64,000 nucleotides of DNA, taken from assembly GCF_003074055.1 (NCBI RefSeq), contig NZ_CP029043.1, forward strand, positions 4,952,501-5,016,500. The letters are read 5' to 3'. The notes beneath the pieces are model-generated. The model was given only the letters and a program-made list of their open reading frames with translations. It was not told the origin of the DNA and made no database searches. This DNA is from Streptomyces nigra (GTDB taxonomy: Bacteria; Actinomycetota; Actinomycetes; Streptomycetales; Streptomycetaceae). Made by a program: the position numbers and the translations under genes. This document shows, piece after piece, positions 43,416 through 51,689 of this stretch (the first letter of the stretch is position 1; every line of letters begins with the position of its first letter).

Positions 43416-44005
43416 CTAACAGAGCGGGCCCTTCGGGCCCAGGTGGGCGCACCCCGCGGATCGCCGCTCCCGCACCCCCTGTCCAGGGCCCTCTTGCGGA
43501 CCGTGTGACCCGGTACGACCCGGCCGAACCGGGCGACCTGGGACGAACCGGCGGTGGTGCGCTGGAATTGCCCCGGCCGACCCGCCCCGACATGAACCCA
43601 CACGGGTTAGGCTGCGTGATGTATGCCAGGGCGACCCGCCGGCTCGGGCCGGTGCGAGAGCCCGCACGAAAGCGCCAACAGCGAACACGCTCCCACGCAT
43701 GGACACACCCGAGTGGTCTAGTCCACAATGCCAGGGAGTGCGTGGAACGAGAACGCACCGACTTCCGTCTTCCCCGCACAGGAAGGCGGACCGAGGAACC
43801 GGAGCTCTCTGCCCTGACTGCTTCGGGTCCTCATCCTCGGCCGACCGGGACCGCACACCCCACGGCCGATATTGCTCCGGGCTGCGGTGCCGGGAGGGTT
43901 GAGGGTCCCTCTCAGGCGCCGCGGCCCGCGGGTGTCTCCGGGGCCGTACGGCGTCCCGCCACCGGCGTGCGTGCTACGCGGGTAACCCCAGGTACGCTCG
44001 GCCTC
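43416..44005. other. 590-bp non-coding spacer between nagB and the sensor kinase
   Basis: No convincing gene in either direction: the open frames here are low-complexity or extensions of neighbouring genes. It must hold the promoters of nagB (left) and the kinase gene (right). The one clear feature is a dre-like site at 43712-43727. Confidence 0.6.
43712..43727. promoter_or_regulatory. Isolated dre-like DasR site
   Basis: AGTGGTCTAGTCCACA shares the 14-base core TGGTCTAGTCCACA with the dasR-proximal operator at 37580-37593. It lies 364 bp from the nagB start and 279 bp from the kinase start, so its target is not clear. Confidence 0.65.
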
Positions 44006-45481
44006 GTGCCCTCCATGAACGAACTCGTACGCCAGCACACGGCCCTCGACGACACCGACCTCGAGTGGCTGCATCTGCTGGTCTCGGAGTGGCAGCTGCT
44101 CTCCGACCTCTCCTTCGCCGACCTCGTGCTGTGGGTACCCACCAGCGACGGCACCCGCTATGTCTCCGTGGCGCAGATGCGGCCCAACACCGGCCCGACC
44201 TCCTACCAGGACGACATGGTCGGCCACCTCGTCCCGCGCGGCCGCCGCCCGATGCTGGACGCGGCGCTCGACGAGGGCCGGATCGTGCGCGAGGGCGATC
44301 CCGAGTGGCGCGAGGAGGTCCCGGTCCGCGTCGAGTCGATCCCGGTCCGGCGGGAGGGCCGCGTCCTCGGCGTCATCGCCCGCAACACCAACCTGCTCAC
44401 CGTGCGCACCCCGAGCCGGCTCGAGCTCACCTATCTGCAGAGCGCCTCCGACCTCGCGCAGATGATCGCGGCCGGCTCGTTCCCGTTCGCCAACCAGCAG
44501 GTCGACATGGACGCCTCGCCCCGCGTCGGCGACGGCCTGATCCGCGTCGACGCCGACGGCGTCGTCCAGTACGCCTCCCCGAACGCCCTCTCCGCCTACC
44601 ACCGCCTCGGCCTCGCAGCCGACCTGGTCGGCCACCACCTGGGCCGGACGACCGCCGAACTCGCCCCCACCCACGGCCCGGTCGACGAGGCGCTGGCCAA
44701 GGTCGCCAGCGGCTGGGCGCCCCGGGAGTTCGAGATCGAGTCCGAGGACGGCGTCATCCAGTTCCGGGCGATCCCGCTCAAGCCCAAGGGCATCCGCATC
44801 GGTTCGCTGGTGCTGCTGCGGGACGTCACCGAACTGCGCCGCCGCGAGCGTGAGTTGATCACCAAGGACGCGACGATCCGGGAGATCCACCACCGGGTCA
44901 AGAACAACCTCCAGACGGTGGCCGCGCTGCTGCGCCTGCAGGCCCGGCGCATCGAGTCCGACCGCGGCCGGGAGGCCCTGGAGGAGGCGGTCCGCCGGGT
45001 CGGTTCGATCGCCATCGTGCACGAGACGCTCTCCCAGAACCTGGACGAGCGCGTCGAGTTCGACGAGATCGCCGACCGGGTGCTCGCGATGGTCGCCGAG
45101 ATCTCGCCGGGCAAGGTCACCGGCCGGCGGACCGGCCGCTTCGGCATCCTGGACGCCGAGGTCGCCACCCCGCTGTCGATGGTCCTGACGGAGGTCCTGC
45201 AGAACGCGCTGGAGCACGGCTTCCGCGACGGCGACACCGGCACCGTCGAGGTGTCGGCGGTCCGCGGCGGGACGACCAAGCAGGCGCGGCTCCTCGTCAC
45301 CGTCCAGGACGACGGCGTCGGCCTGCCCGAGGGCTTCGACCCGCACACCGCGGGCAACCTCGGTCTGCAGATCGTACGGACGCTCGTCGAGGGCGAGTTG
45401 GGCGGCGCGTTCGACATGGTCCCCGCGCCGGAGCGGGGCACCCGGGTGATCCTCGACATCCCGGTCCGGGCGACCAAGTAG
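44006..45481 (+). CDS. PdtaS-like sensor histidine kinase (GAF-PAS-HisKA_2)
   Basis: 491 residues from GTG 44006 (ATG 44015 is possible; neither has a strong ribosome site, so the message may be nearly leaderless). A GAF-like domain occupies residues 1-155, a PAS domain about 170-275 (GLIRVDADGVVQYASPNALSAYH), then the HWE/HisKA_2 phosphorylation site REIHHRVKNNLQTVAALLRLQ and an ATPase domain with NALEHGF and DDGVGLPEG. No membrane segments, so it is cytosolic. In mycobacteria the orthologue PdtaS signals to PdtaR, an ANTAR RNA-binding antiterminator; that partner is not in this window. Confidence 0.9.
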   Translation: MPSMNELVRQHTALDDTDLEWLHLLVSEWQLLSDLSFADLVLWVPTSDGTRYVSVAQMRPNTGPTSYQDDMVGHLVPRGRRPMLDAALDEGRIVREGDPEWREEVPVRVESIPVRREGRVLGVIARNTNLLTVRTPSRLELTYLQSASDLAQMIAAGSFPFANQQVDMDASPRVGDGLIRVDADGVVQYASPNALSAYHRLGLAADLVGHHLGRTTAELAPTHGPVDEALAKVASGWAPREFEIESEDGVIQFRAIPLKPKGIRIGSLVLLRDVTELRRRERELITKDATIREIHHRVKNNLQTVAALLRLQARRIESDRGREALEEAVRRVGSIAIVHETLSQNLDERVEFDEIADRVLAMVAEISPGKVTGRRTGRFGILDAEVATPLSMVLTEVLQNALEHGFRDGDTGTVEVSAVRGGTTKQARLLVTVQDDGVGLPEGFDPHTAGNLGLQIVRTLVEGELGGAFDMVPAPERGTRVILDIPVRATK

Positions 45482-45529
45482 CACCGGCCCGCGCAGCGGC
45501 CGGCGACGGGGGAGTGCGGACAGCAAAGA

Positions 45530-45553
45530 GCCCCGGACCAGAAGGTCCGGGGC
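45530..45553. terminator. Terminator after the sensor kinase gene
   Basis: A perfect 10-bp stem GCCCCGGACC / GGTCCGGGGC with an AGAA loop, between the convergent kinase and wblE genes. Confidence 0.8.
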
Positions 45554-45652
45554 CTGTGCTCATCGGGGGTACTGCGCGCTGCGGCTCGGGGCGGGAGATG
45601 CGTACGCGCTGTACGCGCCGCCAAGCTCAGGCTGTGTTGCGGGGTGGGAGTG

Positions 45653-45910
45653 TCAGGCGGAGGCCTGACGGGCCCGGTTGCGGGCGGCGCGGCGCTTCAT
45701 CGCACGACGCTCGTCCTCGCTGAGACCACCCCAGACGCCGGAGTCCTGACCGGACTCGAGCGCCCACTGCAGGCACTGCTCGATCACCGGGCAGCGGCGG
45801 CAGACGGCCTTGGCTTCCTCGATCTGCAGCAGCGCAGGACCGGTGTTGCCGATGGGGAAGAAGAGCTCGGGGTCTTCCTCGCGGCAAACGGCGTTGTGAC
45901 GCCAGTCCAT
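45653..45910 (-). CDS. wblE: WhiB-like iron-sulfur regulator WblE
   Basis: 85 residues from ATG 45910 with AAGGAGAGG upstream. The four [4Fe-4S] ligands are Cys9, Cys37, Cys40 and Cys46; the beta-turn GVWGG and the basic AT-hook-like end (RRAMKRRAARNRARQ) complete the Wbl architecture. It is the orthologue of mycobacterial WhiB1, a nitric-oxide-sensitive partner of the principal sigma factor. A CRP-like site lies in its promoter region. Very high conservation supports the assignment. Confidence 0.95.
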   Translation of the reverse strand: MDWRHNAVCREEDPELFFPIGNTGPALLQIEEAKAVCRRCPVIEQCLQWALESGQDSGVWGGLSEDERRAMKRRAARNRARQASA

Positions 45911-45951
45911 GGCTGCTACCTCTCCTTGATTACATGCGGGTTGCTTGTGAA

Positions 45952-45967
45952 TGTGAACGCTTTCACG
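45952..45967. promoter_or_regulatory. CRP-like binding site upstream of wblE
   Basis: TGTGA-ACGCTT-TCACG: a near-perfect TGTGA-N6-TCACA palindrome 42-57 bases upstream of the wblE start codon. The M. tuberculosis orthologue whiB1 is controlled by a CRP protein, which supports this reading. Confidence 0.65.
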
Positions 45968-46227
45968 AATCCCTCAACAAGTGAAGGGCCTATCGCCAGG
46001 TTCCCCGGCGTGGGTCCTGTGAGTTGAAGGGGATTCTGGTGATCAGTGGAGGCCGGTCTTGCGGGCCGTCCCGATCGCCATGTAGAGACTCGCAAACCTC
46101 GGCGACGGATACAACCCCTTCCGGAAAGTTTTTTTTGATTCCTCGGTGTCGACTAGGTCACAGCCGTACTTCCATGGGGTGGATCCTGGCCTAAACGTTC
46201 GAGTGAAAGGACTTTCGCCCGTTCCGC
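45968..46227. other. Upstream region of wblE, no gene seen
   Basis: AT-richer than its surroundings, with a run of eight T (around 46128-46137). It should hold the distal wblE promoter region. A 62-codon frame (46043-46231, minus) has no visible ribosome site or family resemblance and is not called. Confidence 0.5.
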
Positions 46228-47196
46228 TCACACAATCACACGCAGTGCACGGCGTACGCCTGTGAACGTCACGCTCGTACGCAGCCCCAGGTGGTCGCCG
46301 TCCATCTGAAGGGGCAGGGGCACCTTCGAATGCAAGGTGAACCGGTCCAGGTCGTGCAGGGAGACGGCGTGCTTGCCATGGGGTCCCCGCTCGGGGGACG
46401 AAGTGAGCAACTGGGTCGCATACCGGGCAACCGCGACCGTGGACATCCGGCTGAGACCGAGTACGTCGAGCCCGGTATCGAACGAGGCCTTAGGTGCCGC
46501 GTACACGGGACGATTGAGCAGATACGTCCATGGAGCGGTGTTGCAGACGATGGACAGCACCAAATCGGTCACCGGGTCCGCGCCCGGCCGCTCCAGCGTG
46601 ATCGTGCCGTGCCGGCGGTTGGGCTCCTGGAGGAACTGACGCGCCACCTGGCGCAGATACAGCGCGTGCGTGGACTTCCGGCCCTGCTCACGCTGCTGCT
46701 CGACCCGGCCGACGACTCCCGCGTCGAAGCCGAGCCCCGCGCAGAAGGTGAACCAGCGGCCCGGCACGGCCTCGTCGGCGGTGCCCGGGGTGCCGGCGGC
46801 TATGCCCATGCCGACCGTGCGCTCGCTGCCCTCGCGCAGGGCGTCCAGCAGGGCGCCGGTCGCCTCCACGGCGTCGTTGGGCAGGCCGAGGGCGCGGGCG
46901 AAGACATTGGTGGAGCCGCCCGGGACCACCGCGAGACGCGGCAGGCTCTCCGGGTCGGGGCCCTTGTGCAGCAGACCGTTGACGACCTCGTTCACGGTGC
47001 CGTCGCCGCCGAGGGCGACCACCAGGTCGATGTCGTCGCTGTCCGCCGCCTGCCGGCCCAGGTCGCGCGCATGGCCGCGGTACTCGGTGGTGACCGCCTC
47101 CAGCTTCATCTCGCTGGCGAGCGCATGGATCAGGACATCGCGCGTACGTGCGCTTGTGGTGGTTGCCGCCGGATTGACCACGAGAAGTGCACGCAT
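46228..47196 (-). CDS. Diacylglycerol-kinase-catalytic-domain lipid kinase (YegS/DgkB-like)
   Basis: 322 residues from ATG 47196 (the frame runs on to 47325 without a conserved extension). The nucleotide-binding motif LVVALGGDGTVNEVVNGLL and the PGGSTNVFARALGLP segment define the family; WFTFCAGLGFDAGVV follows in the C-terminal domain. Enzymes of this type phosphorylate diacylglycerol or other lipid alcohols at the inner membrane face, often linked to phosphatidylinositol-mannoside or undecaprenol recycling in actinobacteria. The exact lipid is not determinable. Confidence 0.9.
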   Translation of the reverse strand: MRALLVVNPAATTTSARTRDVLIHALASEMKLEAVTTEYRGHARDLGRQAADSDDIDLVVALGGDGTVNEVVNGLLHKGPDPESLPRLAVVPGGSTNVFARALGLPNDAVEATGALLDALREGSERTVGMGIAAGTPGTADEAVPGRWFTFCAGLGFDAGVVGRVEQQREQGRKSTHALYLRQVARQFLQEPNRRHGTITLERPGADPVTDLVLSIVCNTAPWTYLLNRPVYAAPKASFDTGLDVLGLSRMSTVAVARYATQLLTSSPERGPHGKHAVSLHDLDRFTLHSKVPLPLQMDGDHLGLRTSVTFTGVRRALRVIV

Positions 47197-47383
47197 GACT
47201 GGCAGCGTACCTACTGGGGGGTACCGGGCACAGGTCGAGGTGGGGATCTCCCGGGAGAACCCGCGTGAGCCTCGACACGGGAAAACGGGGGACAGCGGGG
47301 GATCGGGAGGCCCGGGCCGGGGCACCGCGACGAAGGTGACCTCGGCCGAAAAGCGGCCCCTGGCCGAGGGCTACCCTTCAGGG

Positions 47384-47839
47384 GTGACCAAGCAGCAGAC
47401 CCCCGAGACCCCCGCTCCCGAGGAAACCGCCGGTCCGCGCCCGCGGCGGCTCACCTACGCCGCCGTGCTCACCGCCCTGGAAGGGCTGGGACTGGCCGTC
47501 GGCGGTGTCTGGGTGCTGGTGCTGGGGCTGACCGGGGACCCGGACGACCGGGGGCAGGCCGTCACGCTCGGGATCACGCTCGTCGTCCTCGCCCTGCTGC
47601 CGCTGCTCGCCGCGCGCGGGCTGTTGGCCCTGCGCAGCTGGAGCCGGGGACCGTCCGTGATCACCCAGATCCTGGCGCTGCCGGTGGCCTACAGCCTGCT
47701 GCAGGCCGACAGCATCGCCATCCCGGTGGGGATCGCCCTGGCCGCGGCCGCGATCGCCACGCTCGTCTTCCTGGTCAGCCCGTCGACCACACAGGCCCTC
47801 GGCATCCGCCGGCCCGGCGGCGAACCGGACGAGAGCTGA
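47384..47839 (+). CDS. Conserved four-helix membrane protein
   Basis: 151 residues from GTG 47384. After a Pro/Glu-rich N-terminus (KQQTPETPAPEETAGPRPRR) come four hydrophobic segments (AVLTALEGLGLAVGGVWVLVLG, AVTLGITLVVLALLPLLAARGLLAL, VITQILALPVAYSLLQ, GIALAAAAIATLVFLV). No catalytic motif. It is divergent from the lipid kinase gene and convergent on sigH. Function unknown. Confidence 0.82.
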   Translation: MTKQQTPETPAPEETAGPRPRRLTYAAVLTALEGLGLAVGGVWVLVLGLTGDPDDRGQAVTLGITLVVLALLPLLAARGLLALRSWSRGPSVITQILALPVAYSLLQADSIAIPVGIALAAAAIATLVFLVSPSTTQALGIRRPGGEPDES

Positions 47840-47863
47840 CCCGGCGGGGCCGACCGGCGGCGG

Positions 47864-49012
47864 TCACTCCTCGACCAGCAGCTTCTCCCGCAGCTGCGCC
47901 AGCGTGCGCGCCAGCAGCCGGGAGACGTGCATCTGCGAGATGCCGACCTCCTGCGCGATCTGCGACTGGGTCATGTTGCCGAAGAAGCGCAGCAGCAGGA
48001 TGCGTTTCTCGCGCGGCGGGAGATCCTCCAGCAGCGGCTTGAGCGACTCGCGGTACTCGACGCCCTCCAGCGCCTCGTCCTCCGCGCCCAGGGTGTCCGC
48101 GACCGCCGGGGACTCGTCGTCGGTGTCGGGGACGTCCAGCGACAGCGTCGAGTAGGCGTTGGCCGACTCCAGGCCCTCCAGGACCTCCTCCTCCGAGATC
48201 GCCAGCTTCTCGGCGAGCTCGTGGACGGTGGGGGAGCGGCCGTGCAGCTGGGACAGCTCGGCGGTGGCCGTCGTCAGCGCGAGGCGCAGCTCCTGCAGCC
48301 TGCGCGGGACGCGCACCGCCCAGCCCTTGTCCCGGAAGTGCCGCTTGATCTCGCCGACGACCGTCGGAGTCGCGTACGTCGAGAACTCCACACCGCGGTC
48401 CGGGTCGAACCGGTCGACCGACTTGATCAGCCCGATGGTGGCGACCTGGGTGAGGTCGTCGAGCGGCTCGCCGCGATTGCGGAAGCGGCGCGCGAGGTGC
48501 TCCACGAGGGGCAGATGCATCCGGACCAGCCGGTTGCGCAGCTCCGCGTACTCCGGGGTGCCGTCCTGCAGGCCGCGCAGCTCGACGAACAGGGCGCGCG
48601 CCCCGCTGCGGTCCTGCGGGTCGTGGCGTGTCGCCTGCGCGCCGCGTGCGCTCGTCGGCCGTTCCTCGGCGTACCGCTCGTGCTCGCTCATCGTCCCCGT
48701 CGCCCTCTCCCGAGCCCTCGCCGCCGGCCGGGCCGGGGAGACCCCGATGCGCCCGGCCGGGGGCGTGCCCTGCACGGCACCGTCGTCATCCCGCCCGTCG
48801 GCCAGGAGGCCGGTCGCCACGGAGTCGTCCTCCGGGTGCGGCCGGGCCTGCTCGGGGATGCCGTCGATGCCGTCCGCCATGCGGCGGGAACCGCTCGGGC
48901 CGCTCGGGCCCGCCCCCAGGCTCCCGGCTCCGTCGGAGCAGGGGGAGGTGCCGTCCGGCAGCTCCCGTGTGCCGCGCTCTTCGTCCCGCACCGGCCCGTC
49001 CCCGTCCCTCAC
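47864..49012 (-). CDS. sigH: SigB/SigF-family stress sigma factor SigH
   Basis: 382 residues if translation starts at GTG 49012, which overlaps the anti-sigma stop codon (GTGA). Internal starts at ATG 48880 (338 aa) and ATG 48691 (275 aa) are also plausible; several SigH forms are known in S. coelicolor. The sigma core begins near MSEHERYAEERP: region 2 (NRLVRMHLPLVEHLARRFRN, DLTQVATIGLIKSVDRFDPDRG, FSTYATPTVVGEIKRHFRDKGW), region 3 (VHELAEKLAISEEEVLEGLE) and region 4 (LPPREKRILLLRFFGNMTQSQIA, QMHVSRLLARTL). SigH acts in osmotic stress and development. The N-terminal 100 residues are low-complexity. Confidence 0.92.
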   Translation of the reverse strand: MRDGDGPVRDEERGTRELPDGTSPCSDGAGSLGAGPSGPSGSRRMADGIDGIPEQARPHPEDDSVATGLLADGRDDDGAVQGTPPAGRIGVSPARPAARARERATGTMSEHERYAEERPTSARGAQATRHDPQDRSGARALFVELRGLQDGTPEYAELRNRLVRMHLPLVEHLARRFRNRGEPLDDLTQVATIGLIKSVDRFDPDRGVEFSTYATPTVVGEIKRHFRDKGWAVRVPRRLQELRLALTTATAELSQLHGRSPTVHELAEKLAISEEEVLEGLESANAYSTLSLDVPDTDDESPAVADTLGAEDEALEGVEYRESLKPLLEDLPPREKRILLLRFFGNMTQSQIAQEVGISQMHVSRLLARTLAQLREKLLVEE

Positions 49013-49422
49013 GCCGGCCCGGGTCCCGCGCCGCGCTGTTTGTAGAGGCTGATCGACACGGTCTTGTCCTCGTCCACCGCCGAGGACACCTTGCCGGCGA
49101 GGGCCGAGAGCACGGTCCAGGCGAAGGTGTCGCGGGACGGGGCGTGGCCGTCCGTGGTCGGGGCCGAGACGGTGACCTCCAGGGAGTCGTCGACGAGGCG
49201 GAAGACGCAGCTGAGCACCGAGCCGGGCACGGCCTGCTGCAGCAGGATCGCGCAGGCCTCGTCCACCGCGATGCGAAGGTCCTCGATCTCGTCGAGGGTG
49301 AAGTCCAAACGGGCGGCGAGGCCGGCAGTCGCCGTACGCAGCACCGACAGGTAGGCACCCGCAGCCGGCAGCCGGACTTCCACGAAGTCCTGGGTCACGG
49401 GCTCGCCTGCGATCTGGGACAC
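49009..49422 (-). CDS. ushX: RsbW-like anti-sigma factor of SigH
   Basis: 137 residues from GTG 49422, the start with best spacing from GGAGG; TTG 49434 and GTG 49428 are also in frame. It is an HATPase_c serine-kinase fold: the N-box is seen as LRIAVDEACAILLQQ, and the strand FRLVDDSLEVTVSAP follows. In SigB-type systems such proteins bind the sigma factor and phosphorylate an anti-anti-sigma factor; the latter is not encoded nearby. Gene names used for the orthologue vary (ushX, prsH, rshA, from memory). It is translationally coupled to sigH. Confidence 0.88.
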   Translation of the reverse strand: MSQIAGEPVTQDFVEVRLPAAGAYLSVLRTATAGLAARLDFTLDEIEDLRIAVDEACAILLQQAVPGSVLSCVFRLVDDSLEVTVSAPTTDGHAPSRDTFAWTVLSALAGKVSSAVDEDKTVSISLYKQRGAGPGPA

Positions 49423-49693
49423 CCTCACCTCCAAGGTGGTACAAGCTTCTCGGGGCCGAGGGTCGCCCCCCGGGGTAACGCGATCTGTGGTTCAGCGGTG
49501 ACGCTATCGCGCTTCGAAGTTTCCTGTCCCCAGGACCCCAACCCCTTGCTGTCACTCATAGTAAACACACGGATACGCTCCGTGGCTAGGGGGTCTGCGG
49601 GCCCAATTGGGAAGAGCGCGCGCCGGTTTGACGTACCCAGACGTCAGACGGTCGAACCGTCGGGCCACCGGCGTCGTCCAGCCTACGTCGCCG

Positions 49694-49954
49694 TCACACC
49701 AGAACGTGGTCCACGAAGCACCAGCGCCAGCGCTCGCCGGGCTCGAAGGTCCGCATGACCGGGTGCCCGGACTCCTTGTGGTGCCCGGTCGCGTGGCGCC
49801 CGGGCGAGGAGTCGCAGCAGCCGACGTGACCGCAGGTGAGGCAGATCCTCAGCTGGACGGGGTGCGTGCCCTCCGCCAGACACTCGGGACATGTCTCGCT
49901 CAGCGGTTCGGGTTCCGGGTGCGGCAGCCCGTCGGCGTGCGTGCACTGTTTCAT
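49694..49954 (-). CDS. UBP-type zinc finger protein
   Basis: 86 residues from ATG 49954. The entire protein is a ZnF-UBP domain: Cys4-x-His6, Cys22-x-x-Cys25, Cys38-x-x-Cys41, Cys46, His54, and further His at 58, 59 and 64, ending WCFVDHVLV. In eukaryotes this domain binds the free C-terminus of ubiquitin. Bacteria with such stand-alone proteins have no canonical ubiquitin, so the ligand is unknown; a C-terminal Gly-Gly peptide is a guess. The frame stays open far upstream by chance. It is divergent from the antiporter gene. Confidence 0.85.
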   Translation of the reverse strand: MKQCTHADGLPHPEPEPLSETCPECLAEGTHPVQLRICLTCGHVGCCDSSPGRHATGHHKESGHPVMRTFEPGERWRWCFVDHVLV

Positions 49955-50089
49955 GATTGCCAGGTTACGACGGCCGCGCGTGGCCGCGCGCGGGAGAATC
50001 ATGGCCGGGGAGCGCGGACGGCCGCCGTCCCCGGACACGGCGAGCGGGCGCGGGCGAGCGCCGGCGACGGACGAGGGTGGGCGAGAAGC

Positions 50090-51685
50090 ATGGACGTGAT
50101 GCCGCTGCTGTTGCTGGTGGCGGGCAGCGCCGCGGTCGCCGCGCTCGCCCGGCGGGTCCCGGTGCCGGCGCCCCTGCTGCTGGTCGCCGCCGGGCTCATG
50201 GTGTCGTTCGTGCCGGGCGTGCCCGACTACACGCTCGACCCGCACGTCGTGCTGCCGCTGATCCTGCCGCCGCTGCTGTACACGGCGGCCACCGACAGCT
50301 CCTACCTCGACCTGCGCGCGCAGCTGCGGCCCGTGGCGCTGCTGTCCGTGGGATACGTCCTGTTCGCCACCGTCGTCGTCGGCTACGCGGCCTATCTGCT
50401 CGTCCCCGGGCTCCCGCTGACCGCGGCGCTGGTGCTGGGCGCGGTCGTGGCGCCGCCCGACGCGGTCGCGGCGACGGCCGTCGCCCGCCGGGTGGGCCTG
50501 CCGTCCCGGATCACCACGATCCTCCAGGGCGAGTCCCTGGTGAACGACGCCACCGCGATCACCGCCTACCGGGTCGCCGTCGCGGCGGCCGTCGGCGAGG
50601 GCGCCACCTGGCTCGGCGGTATCGGCGAGTTCCTGCTGGCCGCGGTCGGCGGTGTGGTCGTCGGACTGGTCCTGATGGTGCCGATCCACTGGCTGCGCAC
50701 CCATCTGAAGGAGGCGCTGCTCCAGAACACGCTGTCGCTGCTCACCCCGTTCGTGGCGTACTCGGTCGCGGAGCAGGTGCACGCCTCCGGTGTGCTCGCC
50801 GTCGTGGTCGTCGCCCTCTATCTCGGGCACCGCGCGTGGGAGGTCGACTTCGCGACCCGGCTCCAGGAGGAGGCGGTGTGGAAGATGGTCGCGTTCGTGC
50901 TGGAGTCGGCGGTGTTCGCCCTGATCGGCCTGCAGCTGCCGGTCGTCCTCAAGGGCCTCGGCACCTACGAGGGCGGAACGGCCGCCTGGTACGCGCTCGC
51001 CCTGTTCGCCGTCGTCGTCGCGTCCCGCTTCGCGTGGGTGTATCCGGCGACCTTCCTGCCGCGGATGCTCTCGGCCCGGATCAGGGAGCGCGAGGAGGAA
51101 CCGACCTGGAAGGGGCCGTTCGTCATCTCCTGGGCCGGGATGCGGGGCGTGGTCTCCCTCGCCATCGCGTTCTCCATCCCGCTCGCGATGCACGACGGCC
51201 GGCCGTTCCCCGAGCGCAACCTCATCCTGTTCCTGACCTTCACGACCGTGATCGGCACGCTCGTCGTGCAGGGCGTGACGCTGCCCGCCCTGATCCGCCT
51301 GCTGAAGCTGCCGGGCCGCGATCCCCAGGCCGAGACCCTCGCCGAGGCCAACGCCCAGGCGCAGGCGTCCCGCGCCGCCGAGGAACGTCTGCGGGAACTG
51401 CTCGCCGACGAGCGCAACGCCCTTCCCGAACCCCTCGTCGAGCGGCTGCGGGCGGTCCTGGAACGCCGCCGCAACTCCGTCTGGGAACGCCTCGGCCAGG
51501 CCAACCCGATCACCGGCGAGTCCGTCGACGACACCTACCGGCGCCTGGCCCGGGAGACGATCGGCGCCGAACGCGCCGTCTTCGTCAAACTGCGCGACGG
51601 CCGCTACATCGACGACGAGATGCTGCGCACCCTGCTGCGCCGACTCGACCTGGAGGAGGCCGCGGCCTACCGCGAGGAGGGCTGA
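50090..51685 (+). CDS. CPA1-family Na+/H+ antiporter
   Basis: 531 residues from ATG 50090. About 12 membrane helices; the ion-binding region is LGAVVAPPDAVAATAVARR (helix with PPD) and GESLVNDATAITAYRVA (ND motif), followed by WAGMRGVVSLAIAFSIP near helix 10. A cytoplasmic tail of about 120 residues is helical and charged (AQASRAAEERLRELLADER). This matches NhaP/YjcE-like antiporters that expel sodium or potassium for protons. It lies near the osmotic sigma factor sigH but on the other strand. Confidence 0.92.
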   Translation: MDVMPLLLLVAGSAAVAALARRVPVPAPLLLVAAGLMVSFVPGVPDYTLDPHVVLPLILPPLLYTAATDSSYLDLRAQLRPVALLSVGYVLFATVVVGYAAYLLVPGLPLTAALVLGAVVAPPDAVAATAVARRVGLPSRITTILQGESLVNDATAITAYRVAVAAAVGEGATWLGGIGEFLLAAVGGVVVGLVLMVPIHWLRTHLKEALLQNTLSLLTPFVAYSVAEQVHASGVLAVVVVALYLGHRAWEVDFATRLQEEAVWKMVAFVLESAVFALIGLQLPVVLKGLGTYEGGTAAWYALALFAVVVASRFAWVYPATFLPRMLSARIREREEEPTWKGPFVISWAGMRGVVSLAIAFSIPLAMHDGRPFPERNLILFLTFTTVIGTLVVQGVTLPALIRLLKLPGRDPQAETLAEANAQAQASRAAEERLRELLADERNALPEPLVERLRAVLERRRNSVWERLGQANPITGESVDDTYRRLARETIGAERAVFVKLRDGRYIDDEMLRTLLRRLDLEEAAAYREEG

Positions 51686-51689
51686 GCGG

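Noticed and set aside
42599..44005. In-frame upstream extension of the sensor kinase
   Set aside because: It runs antisense through nagB and the spacer with operators; the conserved protein starts near 44006-44015.
46043..46231. 62-codon minus-strand frame upstream of wblE
   Set aside because: No visible ribosome site or family resemblance; it probably lies in the wblE promoter region. Comparative data could revive it.
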